Shown piece by piece: positions 11,649 through 21,942 of a DNA stretch of 64,000 bases (within the stretch, counting starts at the first letter, position 1; each line of letters begins with the position of its first letter). The stretch covers positions 5,135,501 to 5,199,500 of the forward strand of contig CM076945.1 of NCBI GenBank assembly GCA_039566865.1, written 5' to 3'. The DNA comes from Aurelia coerulea (Eukaryota > Cnidaria > Scyphozoa > Semaeostomeae > Ulmaridae). A model generated the notes under the pieces. It was not told the DNA's origin. It saw nothing but the letters and a program-made list of their open reading frames with translations, and did not search any database. The position numbers and the translations under genes are program-made.

Positions 11649-12398
11649 ATGAGCCAAGCAAGTAAAGTTATCCTCGTCACTGGAGGCAGTGGGTATGTTG
11701 GCAGTTTCATCCTTAAAACGTTAGCAGCAAAGTTTCCAAACTATCAGCTGTACTCTGTGAATCGTTCTGGCAAAGCACGAGATGCAGCCATTTCTAACAA
11801 CAAACAAATCAAAACAGTCCAAGGCAACTGTCTGGAACCACATTCATTTCAAGATGTACTCAAAGAATGCGACGGGGTCATTCACGCAGTTGGGACACTC
11901 GTGGGTAAAGGGACAGGATCTGACCCTGGAAGCCATCAGTCCTTGAATCGTGATAGTTGCATTAGAGTTGCAGAGCTCTTTGATGAGCTGGCAACACAAG
12001 ACCAACAAAAGAAATTTGTGATGATATCCAGTGAGAAAGGCCCACCATTCATTGATGATTACCTCAAATGCAAACGAGAAGCAGAGGAGTTTATACTGAA
12101 TAACTTAAAAAATGTTTCTTGCACTGTTGTCCGACCTGGATTTGTTACCAGTCTCAGCGAGAGGGCTTGGTCTATACCTTTGAAGATTGGTGTGGATGTC
12201 GCATTCCAGATGAACGACAAAATATTCAAAAATATTCCAGGGGGTGGAATGCTGGACTATTTTATGCCTGCAAGGTCGATAAGCCTTGACACAGTAGCAG
12301 AGGCTGCAATCCAAGCAATAAACGGTGGAGTCAATGCAGAAATAATTGGAAATGAAGATTTGTATGCATATGAAACAACAAAGAAGTGGCCTTATTAA
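11649..12398 (+). CDS. NAD(P)-binding atypical short-chain dehydrogenase, COQ11/YLR290C-like
   Basis: The protein has 249 residues in one exon. It opens with a Rossmann fold (KVILVTGGSGYVGSFIL, a GxxGxxG motif at residues 12-18), then VNRSGK, an acidic/hydrophobic strand ending in GVIHAVGTLVGKG, VMISSEKGPP and YLKCKREAEEF in the place of the YxxxK active site, and VVRPGFV. This order matches the atypical SDR group that includes yeast Coq11 (YLR290C) and plant homologues, where the yeast protein belongs to the mitochondrial coenzyme Q synthome. Length fits that group. The start is the only ATG before the Rossmann motif; no clear mitochondrial presequence is visible. Mitochondrial quinone function is inferred from family. 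NDUFA9-type complex I subunits are the main alternative but are longer. Confidence 0.75.
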   Translation: MSQASKVILVTGGSGYVGSFILKTLAAKFPNYQLYSVNRSGKARDAAISNNKQIKTVQGNCLEPHSFQDVLKECDGVIHAVGTLVGKGTGSDPGSHQSLNRDSCIRVAELFDELATQDQQKKFVMISSEKGPPFIDDYLKCKREAEEFILNNLKNVSCTVVRPGFVTSLSERAWSIPLKIGVDVAFQMNDKIFKNIPGGGMLDYFMPARSISLDTVAEAAIQAINGGVNAEIIGNEDLYAYETTKKWPY

Positions 12399-12619
12399 TT
12401 TACAAGAACATGTCGTTAGAAACCTTATCAAACTCCTTTTGTATGAATTCTCTTTGATTGTTAACACTATAGGGTTTGCAAGGGTGAAATGGTTAGGCTT
12501 CTTTGGAATAAACTGGGTATGGTGGCAAATATGAAAAATATACTTTTGAAAAATTTGTGATCCACAACTTATCTCTGAAGATGATGATGATGATAATGAT
12601 TCATAAAACATGTCTGATT

Positions 12620-13513
12620 AGTTAAAACTAACTACATATGGTTTCATACACCCCAGAGAAGCAAACCTTATCAAGTTTACAACAAAAGAAAGAAAGCTTA
12701 CAACAGAACAGTACAAATCATTAACAAGATTTTAAGAGCAATTATACAACTACAGATAACCATATTGTTTCTAATACTACAAAAATGATAAATGAATATA
12801 AAAACGTTAACAGAATGAAGACTTTAGGCATAAATTATCATAAATCTATATCATAAATTAAACTACTCTCCTTGACATTGCAATTATCTAGATTTATCAT
12901 ATAACAGTTAATAATCCAACCATCATTTCCACCATCAACACTTCCCATTTTTGGCCCCAGCCTAAAGCTTACCCATACCAATTCTACCCATATGCAGACC
13001 TTATACAGTAGAAAGATCTCTATCAAGTTTCAAGTAGCTTCTGCCTCAAGACAGCCTGCCGATAATGCTTTAAAATTGTTAATTAAATTTTTTCTTTATT
13101 TATAGAGAGAGTGTGCATGGCACAATTATCCTCCTGTGTTATAACATACTGTATATTTCTTGCATTTGTTTCAAACAATATTCAACACTGATTTGCAAAA
13201 GAATGATTTCATTAAGACACAGTCAGCCTATTGTTCTCCATTGTTCTCCTATAGTTCAGACATTTAAATTCTTCTTTCAGCATACTTGGTAGAAAATTAG
13301 GAACATGTAAAGACACTACATATATGTGCTGATGACTGTGTTAGACACTGCTCCACAAGCTCTTTTGCAATTCAGTTCAATTTTCTTTGTAGAATACAAA
13401 ACCTAATACAATATACGCTTAACAAAAAGTTGTATTCTACACGACCCAAGAAAAGCAAGCTTATCTAGCTTGGGCCGTTTACAAAACAATGGAAAAAACA
13501 TATTGTATGATGC
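12620..13513. other. A/T-rich sequence, possible LINE 3' UTR
   Basis: No coding segment. It lies directly downstream, on the minus strand, of the LINE remnant at 13514-14100, so part may be that element's 3' end. Confidence 0.3.
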
Positions 13514-14100
13514 TCAAAATTGATTAATATGGCAAATACAAGCAAAACTAGTGCTGGTCATTTGGTAATAACTTGCAACTATGGTTTCTTTATAATTTCT
13601 GAAGGCTTTGAAGTTAGAGGTTGATTTTAAGGGAGTAGAGAGGTTGTTCCAGAGGCGTGCTCCAACGTTTCGTAACGTGTTGACTCCCCACTTTTTATTA
13701 GCTTTGAATACTTTATAGTCATATCTTTGTCTAGTCTCATAATTGTGAGATAGTTCATTTGTTTTAAAGTAGTTTTTGAAAACCTCAGGAAGGTCTTTGT
13801 TCTTAAAGTGCATGTGGTGCATAAGCTTAAGGACCTTTAATCCGTAGAAATCAGCTAATTTAAGGATATTTAGCTCTTTGTGCAAGAGGTTTGTGGAATA
13901 CTTACGATCTTTGAAGTGAATGATTTTGAGTATTCTATTTTGAAAAATTTTTCTAACTTTGAATGTTGGTCCTCTTTGATTGGACCCAATCTTCAGAAGA
14001 TTTCAACTGTTGAAGGGATGAGTATAGACATATGGCGTGATTCCTTGTATTTGTTCAACATTTTTAATATGATTTTCTATTTTCTCTCATGTAACCGATA
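13514..14100 (-). pseudogene. LINE reverse-transcriptase C-terminal remnant
   Basis: The minus strand reads KELNILKLADFYGLKVLKLM, then NYETRQ and VGARLWNNLSTPLKS followed by FKAFRNYKE, the standard C-terminal region of CR1/jockey-like reverse transcriptases (thumb and tail, LWNxLP and FKxxxK blocks). Upstream, in other frames, QNRILKIIHFKDRKYSTNL can be read across 13885-13970, so at least one frameshift separates the parts. It is dead. Confidence 0.65.
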
Positions 14101-14101
14101 A

Positions 14102-16418
14102 CCATCCAATTAAATGAGTGATGCTGATACTTATGTAATGAGTCTAGGATGAGTATTGTTTTGCTTCCATTTTTGAATAATTTTGTTTAAATCAAATCAT
14201 TCCAAAAGTGACAATGCCTCACATACAAGTTGAAGGGTTCGGGAACATCTTGATGCAAAGAACTGGGTGCTTTACCAAGATTGAACAAGGACCAAATTGT
14301 TTATGAAGGGAGGCTAACAATTTAAATTTTTTCGGTCTTATTTTCATTGTATACTGTACAATATACACAAACAATAAATGCTGCACTATTGCAGTAGGTA
14401 CTGTCCAGCAACATGCAGTTGAATAGTGTATGGTTTCATACAGTAGCAACCAGCAGCTGTAAGAGTTGATAAGTGGTGACCAGATCTGAACAAGAACTTT
14501 CCACCAACAATAAAATACAGTAACTGTGAAGGACTTTTCATGGCGCTGTATGAAGTATTTGTCTCAGAAAGACAGAGAATCAGAAAGCCTGAATGATCCT
14601 ATATACAGTAGAGGTCATTAGTTCAAACTAACAAAGCATAGAGTTTGTACAAAAAGCAGGAATGATCCGTTACTGGACCGATGTATCAAAGTTGATAAGT
14701 TTTATGGTGACCTTCACTCATTGGTCATCTCCCCCAAGTTCAATTACAACATGGCACAATATACAGTAATTTTTGAAATGTCCATAAACATTTCTGATGC
14801 AAAAGAATATAACAAACGTGAATCATTTTTTTTCTCTCAACTGATGATGTATATTTTTTGCAAAGATATTTTCAACTACAAGCAAATACTACAGTATGTA
14901 CGTGTTGACACAATTTTATATATATTTGTGTGACAGGCCCCTGGGCTACATGCAGGAAAATACAGCAGGCCAGATACCAGCCTTGAAGTCTTAGGTGGGC
15001 AGAGAACCAAAATTTTCCAACGCCAAAATCAACAAGAACAACAGAAACAATCCCAGTTTTACGAGCATACGTTACAATGGTTACAATCATGCCCAAAAGG
15101 ACTGATGTGCTCCTTTAATGACTAGATTTTGGAATTATTTTCCAGTTTCAACGCTGGAGCCTTCAAAATTAGTGAGTATGAAGCAAAAATATGCTGTAGA
15201 TTCAACGTTCATGACAGAATTTATCCTTGACAGTCGATAAATTCATGTTCTATGCATCATTTTGCCAATTAAATCTCCTAAATATGGGCCTGTGGCCACA
15301 AAAAAATCCGACAGGTAGAGTAAAATTTCCGACAAATGGGCTTCTGGGGGCGCTCCGCCCCCCACTGGCTTTGGCCCTGAAATACACAAATGAATTGAAC
15401 AATTATTACAGATTATTGAAATCATATCCTACAAATAAGTTATGCTGCAAATCTTGGACACCATCAGAGAGCGCCTGATACAGCGCCTATGATGCACTAC
15501 CAATTCTAACATGAGGATAGAAATAACATTTACTCGTTATGTGGCATTTCATCAAAAAGCAAGCAAGCTTGAACTATGGAGCATCTTGTCATGACCTTGC
15601 TATCTACCATTTGCCAACGTTGATGGCATTAACACTAACAAATTTACCCCAGCCCATCTATTGCATGAATGTAGACCAGACTGAATTTCACAACCATTGT
15701 CACTGTTTGATAACAACTGAATCATGATTTTAACTAACTATATTCACATGTTTACTTTTTAATCATTTTAACCAACCTCTGTTACCCCTGTTTAACTGTT
15801 AGACAATATGCAGGGGTTGTGTTGCAGTATATGAGTTATCACACATATAACTTTAAAGATTTTATGGGCTCTATCATACCACACTTGATAAGCGATAAAA
15901 CAAAAATGTCATGGTCCTGTAAAGTAACGTATAGATAGATAAATAGCATAATGGGACATCACTCATGCACTCCTGGAGAAATATTTGCCTACATACAGAT
16001 ATTTGTACTTTTCTTTGCATTCGGATGGACCAGTCCCACATATAGGGCTAAATAAAATGGATTGTGGATTTTCCAAAACTAAAACTCTTGGAAATGGGAT
16101 TGTTGTGCTATTAATGATCTGATGATGCTGGGGTGCCACACTGCATGCCACTTGGTATTGGAACCAAACCAGGGCCAGCCAGGGGCATACCATCAGCCCA
16201 GACTGGAATTTTGTCTTGGTGCATGCAAGTTGAGGTGGCCTGTACACAAAATCCAAAGAAATTCCGTAGTTTCCTTGCTTATTATGGTTGAGAATAATAT
16301 TAGGTTGAAACAATATAATTATAGATTTGTTGTTTATCTGCGTGACCGAGGCCTAGGTTCTAGTAGTAAGTAGGGTAACTAAGCCTATCAATCATCGTCC
16401 TCTGTCTAACAAGGCACA
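14102..16418. other. Intergenic, no gene recognised
   Basis: Many short frames, none convincing. A block at about 16195-16245 (CAGACTGGAATTTTGTCTTG and following) resembles 45985-46030 in a DDX49 intron, so at least part is dispersed repeat. Confidence 0.45.
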
Positions 16419-16421
16419 TTA

Positions 16422-17277
16422 GGCCATATAAAATAAATTTATAGATTCTCATCACCGCCCGCGTAGAAAATTAATTCTGCGTCGAAATTTTTTATATTTT
16501 GTTTGTAAAATATAAAAGTCCCACCCGCTCGTCATTTGCAATGTTTTTGATGTTTTTATATTTCATATAACGTCAAAACATATAGTTTTATTGTTGTTTA
16601 TTTACTTGCAATGATTTGCTCCTTATGATACACATTTTTATCGAAGGAAAGGTAGAATTTACCTACCATAAAACTACAAAAAATGTCAATCTGAAACAAC
16701 GTTTTCACTGAATTAGCACAGTTTTGATCAATTACAAAGTTGTTATGGTTGAAGAACATTCAGACGGGAGGCTGATCTACGGATCCAAATCCAAAATGCA
16801 CTGCTACAATTTGAATGGGGTCCACGCAAAATGTATTCATTTAGGAGTATGACATGGACAAGCACTGAACCAAGACAGTCGCTTGAGTTTGGGCCAAATT
16901 TCACAGCAATTTCATTGGGTTCCTGTGGGAGGGCTGTGGGAAATTTGCAAGAAATCACTTGACAAGAAATCACTTTAATTTTGAAAAAGTAGAAATTTCG
17001 TTGAAGAAACTGGACAAATTCCCTTTAGATTGTTGTTTGTAAACAGCTCCTACAAACATCGCTGCTCCTTGTTCTTCTACGGACGGCCCACAGGGTAGAA
17101 TTTATCTGTGCTAAAGACTATGTAAACAAAGAATTCAACGGAATAATGTGCTTCCGTCGCTGATTTGGCTAGATTTGCCAAAAAATTTTATATATAAATT
17201 ATAAAATATAAACCTCCCGCCTCGCGAGAGTTTCCAAAACTTTGTGATGAGAATCTATTAATTTATTTTATGTGGCC
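16422..17277. mobile_element. Non-autonomous PIF/Harbinger-like element, 34-bp inverted repeats, TTA duplication
   Basis: The terminal 34 bp at 16422-16455 and 17244-17277 are inverse copies with two mismatches; both begin GGCCA and contain ATAGATTCTCATCAC. TTA lies directly outside both ends (16419-16421, 17278-17280). A three-base TTA duplication and GG-starting ends fit PIF/Harbinger. The 856-bp body has no transposase; a second inverted pair rich in TTTATATTTT lies further in. Confidence 0.8.
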
Positions 17278-17587
17278 TTATTGCATTCGAATTGAAAATA
17301 AGCTATACTTACGTCATAAGGTGGCAACGGTCCATCGCTTGCTCTTTTCAGTTGCTTTATGAGATCAAATGCTTTTTCGCCAAACATGATGTTTATTATG
17401 GCTTCTGTCTTGCTTCGCTTTATTTAGTTAGGCCAAGAAGAATCAAGAAAAGAGAAAAACTCCCGCCAAAATTTGGGCAGCCTCGTTTCAACAGGCAGGA
17501 TTTGAAAAGGAGACAATTAAGATTGTATATATTGCATTACATTGTTAGCTATGTAAAACCATAAAAACATACAACAAAGACTGTGTG

Positions 17588-19360
17588 TTAGGTACCATCA
17601 AGTCGCTGGCGACTTCTGGCGACCCTCTGAACAAACAATCTCCATTCTGTTCTGTTCATTGTTTTTTCATTAAGTTTATGCAAGGACATCCCAGTTAATT
17701 CTTTCAACACATCCAGCCATCTTGTTCTTTGCCTGCCTCGTCTTCTTGTCCCCTCTACCCTCCCTAACATAATATCTTTCTCCATCCCATTAGCTCGTAT
17801 TGTATGTCCGAAGAAGGTCAGTGCTTGTTTTATAATCATGCCTTCTAATGAAATTTCTGGCTTTATTTCTTCCAACACAGACTTATTTGTTCTTCTTGCT
17901 GTCCATGGTATTCTCAGTATTCTACGCCAACACCATAGCTCAAACGCATCAATCTTCCTTCTTTCACTTTTCCTGATTGTCCAGCTCTCACAGCCATACA
18001 TCATTACAGGGAAAACTAATGCTTTAACTAGGCGCACTTTCGTATGCATTGATATTTCTTTGTCTTTCATGACTCTATGGAGACCTGTCATCGCCGCCTT
18101 GCCCATGGCAATTCTTCTGATAATTTCTGATGTGCAACCTCCATCTCTTTCGATTTTAGCACCGAGGAATATGAAGCTATCTACGACTTCAACTGTTTCA
18201 TCCTCGTCCCCAATTATAAAGTCTTCCAGCTCACTTGATGTAACCATTACTTTCGTTTTCTTAATGTTGAGCCGAAGCCCAGCTTTCTCACTTTCTTGTT
18301 TTACCCTATTTAACAGCATTTTGAGACCTTCTTCTGTTTCTGCTAGTAGCGTGGTGTCATCTGCATATCGAAGGTTGTTGATATTTCGCCCGCCTATCCT
18401 AATTCCATGTTCTATCTCTTCCAGACCAGCCATCCTCATTATATTTTCACTGTACAAGTTGAACAGATACGGGGATAAGATGCAGCCTTGCCTTACTCCT
18501 TTGTTGATCTTAAACCATTCGGTATTTCCGTACATAGTCCTTACTGTTGCCTCCTGATCTGTGTACAACCCGCGTAACAGAATTATCATATGTTCTGGAA
18601 TGCCCATCTTCCGTAAGCAATTCAGAAGGGCCTGGTGGTCCACACAATCAAATGCTTTACTATAATCAATGAAGCACATGTAAACATTCTTCTGGTATTC
18701 TCTGGTCGTTTCCATTAATCTCCTGATGTTTGCTATTTGGTCTCGTGTTCCTCTGTTTTTCCTGAATCCACCCTGCTCTTCAGCTATTTCTCGCTCTAAA
18801 TATGGTTCTAGACGTTTCTGTATAACCTTTAAAATTATTTTGCTTGCATGCACAATAAGAGAAATTGTTCTGTTGTTTTCACATGCACGCGAATCCCCCT
18901 TTTTTGGAATTGGAATGTAAACCGATTGTTTCCATTGTCTTGGCCATTCAGTAGTTTCCCATATTTTGTTACAAATCTTTGTTATAATTGTTCTTGCCTC
19001 ATTTCCTCCTACCTTAAATAGTTCTATTGGAATATTGTCTATGCCAGGGGCTTTTCCGTTAGCAAGTTCTTTCATTGCACTTTCTACCTCACTTTCAGAT
19101 ATTGATGGCTCTGGTAGAAAATCTTTTGGTAAGAATTTGTCGGAAATTGTAGCGTCACGCTTATATAAATCTTCTGTGTATTCTTTCCATCTTATCTTGA
19201 CCTCTGCTTCTTCGCTCAAATCTTTACCCTGTTTATTTTTAACTATTCCTATTCTGGGTGTGAACGTTCCAGTTATTTCCCTAATTCTCTTAAATAAATC
19301 TCGCGTTCTGCCCTTTTTATTACTCTCTTCAATCGTTTTACATTGATCCACAACACAACA
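17588..19360 (-). mobile_element. RTE/BovB-like LINE, 5'-truncated, intact reverse-transcriptase frame
   Basis: An uninterrupted minus-strand frame of about 590 codons encodes a reverse transcriptase. Numbered from 19408 (a TTG, not a real start): GKAPGIDNIPIELFK at 118, motif A FIDYSKAFD at 246-254, motif B GVRQGCILSPYLF at 304-316, and catalytic YADD at 348-351. The C-terminal region has YGCESWT, RRKIDAFELWCWRRILRIPW and GRQRTRWLDVLKEL, the signature of the RTE clade and very close in wording to BovB elements. The N-terminal APE endonuclease is missing and homology starts near 19350, so the copy is 5'-truncated. The lack of stops suggests recent insertion. Confidence 0.9.
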
Positions 19361-19830
19361 AAGACATTCATCCAAAATATATGACGCTGCAAATATACGG
19401 CAATGCAATGCGATGCAACAGAGGGCTCAAATAGCGGCTACCCTGTGGGTACCACCGAGCCAAAACGAAAACAAAGCAAAAATAGATAAATCTCCTCTTG
19501 TTTTTCCAAGTTTCCTTTCCTTGATTTTTTAGGCTCTGGTACCCAGAGAACAGAGCGGCAGGCAGGCACGGCACAACGCAGGCCACCTCGGCTCGCACAC
19601 TTGTTTATTAGAAATTATACTTGCAATACTATCAGTCTAAGCAGGGTAACTTGCTAGTATCTTTTGTGAGAGCTAGTAATGGGTAGAAAGCGTTTGCATT
19701 TCATGGAGTGAACATTTTGCATTACAACTTAACGTAAGGCCAAGCAATATCTCTCTTCATCTTCTTTCACGTAACGAACAAGATAACGAATAAATTATTG
19801 CATGATTGTAATTAATTTACGAGTGAATTA

Positions 19831-20153
19831 CTGGACTCTTTTTTTCATAAGGATAATGTTTATAAGAATATTCTGACTCAGAATCATCCAATTTTTAAGA
19901 ATATTATAAGAATATTGCTCAGCCTCATCTCGCATATTCGTGTCTCATTTTTCAGCAGTTGCCTGTTTCGCGATGTTCACAAGAGAGAATCGCAGGACAG
20001 AAATTTCTTTATAAGTTCGTCGTTGCCCCCTGAAACCATCTCAGATTTGACAAATAATAAGAATACTTTAAGAATATATTCAGGCTTAAACCAAAATTTC
20101 CTAAGAATATTGAGGCTCGACAAAATTTATAGTATTCTTATAAAAAATGAGTG
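19831..20153. mobile_element. Mariner-like MITE, family B, copy 1
   Basis: It is the reverse-complement relative of 39940-40289: shared ends CACTCATTTTTTATAAGAAT, shared inner blocks such as CTGAAACCATCTCAGATTTG and TTTTTCAGCAGTTGCCTGTT, and many TATTCTTA/TAAGAATA words. TA occurs outside both ends (19829-19830, 20154-20155). The left terminus is slightly altered (CTGGACTC). It is non-coding. Confidence 0.7.
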
Positions 20154-20499
20154 TAGCATACAAAATGAAGTATGATTGTAATTAATTTCTTTTTCATTAT
20201 TAGTGGATTTTTAACTATTAAAGTTTTTGGTAAAAGCGCCCCCTCAAAATCTGTTCTACTGACTGAAAATGTCTGGTTGCAAGGTACTTTAATTTAAATT
20301 TCCTGAGGCCTGAAACTTACATTGAATAGATGATTTTTTGGAAAGCCGACCGTTTTTTGCATCGAGGGTGTTCGAGAGAAACTACCTCTTAAGGATGAGA
20401 ATAGATTTTGTTTCCAAAACTTAATGCAAAGTTTAACACAGTTTTGAACAAAGCATGACAAATTACATACAGCTGAATATCGTACTTAAAACGACGAGA

Positions 20500-21080
20500 A
20501 GTCTAAAATGTCTTCAAAAATTTCCAAATCCAAGTCTTTCAAAAACAAAAGTAGCTGCTCTCCAACGCCTTCAAGACCGGGCGTATTCGATAATTGCAAA
20601 CGCAAGAATAAAAGATGGCTGGTCGGCATCCTGGTTAAATGTAGAAAATCTTCTCCGTTACGATAGGAATGTCATGACTTACAAGATTATGAACAGACTA
20701 TGCCCTGAAAACCTCTGGGATAAATACAAGCCAAGATCTTTTCACTCGACCTACAATACGAGGCACTGTATGGATATCCAGATCCCTAGATATAGGACTG
20801 AATTTGCAAAAAAGGGCTTTCATTACGCAGCTCTCAAGTCATGGAATGATACACCTGCCGAAATTCGCGAGTTACCGACACTTGATCGTTTTAAAAAACA
20901 ACTTAAAACGCATCTAAAGAGCTAGACTCTCAAGCCAAACACAACTCCCTGGAAGAACAGCAAGGATTAAGTTTTACAGGGCTTTAGGTTTTTATTCATA
21001 AGGTTTTATCATTGTAAATAGATGTTATATATTTTAATTTCCTGAAGGGTTAATTTGTGTATAAATAATATTAAATGAAA
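20500..21080 (+). pseudogene. CR1-like LINE, 5'-truncated copy A
   Basis: The open part encodes the last ~135 residues of a reverse transcriptase: VAALQRLQDRAYSIIANARI, then YDRNVMTYKIMNRLCPENLW and YAALKSWNDTPAEIRE with a terminal FKKQLKTHLKS and stop at 20923-20925. About 150 bp of 3' UTR follow, ending in an A-rich tail near 21080. A nearly identical but shorter copy lies at 31263-31710, so the family was recently active. Confidence 0.8.
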
Positions 21081-21089
21081 AAAAAATGA

Positions 21090-21942
21090 AAACTTCCAAG
21101 TGGAGTTGAGATGCCAAAACCTTTTCGGCCAACAGAGCCTCCAAATCCCAGAATTTTAACCTGACCTTGTCCATCTCTTGCTCCAATGCCAGTATTTATA
21201 TTGGGTTCCAGACGAAGTCTTGCAGGACCCGCCTTCCCCTCTGCTCTCCCAAGGGAAGTGAAAGTAAAGAAAAATATAAAGATTTCCTTTATCAAAGTAA
21301 ATAGTTTCTTGACTCATATTCTCCCAGTAGTTTCTTAATTTTTTGGCGATCTGAGATTTGAGTTTCTTATGGGCAGTTTCTTATATAAAAAAAATACGTG
21401 TACTGTATAAGATGGGGTCGGTCAAATAATTTGACAAGTTCAGTCTGTACGTTCCTACCAACTGGGCTCTTTTTCACAGATGTTTACCACTGTAAACCCT
21501 AACATCGCGCTTTTCTGCACTGCCTTATTTCCTTATTTATCGAATTAAAACGTTTGTGAATCAAAGCAAATTTTTTTTAGCTGTTTTTTTTATTCATTGT
21601 TCTCATGGAGATGAGATTTCAGTTTGTTTTCCCTTTGCTTTCACACATCCACAGAAAAATTCAACGAATGTTTATCGTTCAATCACTGGAGCAATTCTAA
21701 AGATGTTCGATTAATTTCGATTAGAACTCACGCATAGCTTTCGAGCTCACAAGTAGCAGCTAGCAGCATGTATTTATCGTTGTTGGGTGTCGGGAAATAA
21801 AAGTTTACAAGTCACAGGCCAAAGTGTTCTAAAGAATCTGGAAATCATCACAAAGAACTGGAGAATTATTATCATAGAGGAGAAGAAAACGAAGACAAAG
21901 TGGTAGAAAGATCAGATTGGGGAAAACACATCGAAAATCAAA
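21090..21942. other. 5' flank of the ABHD12-like gene
   Basis: No repeats or coding segments are recognised. The promoter of the gene starting at 21943 presumably lies here; I see no convincing TATA or initiator element. Confidence 0.3.

Noticed and set aside
17838..19346. Plus-strand frames of up to 239 codons
   Set aside because: Antisense to the RTE reverse transcriptase; no family motif.
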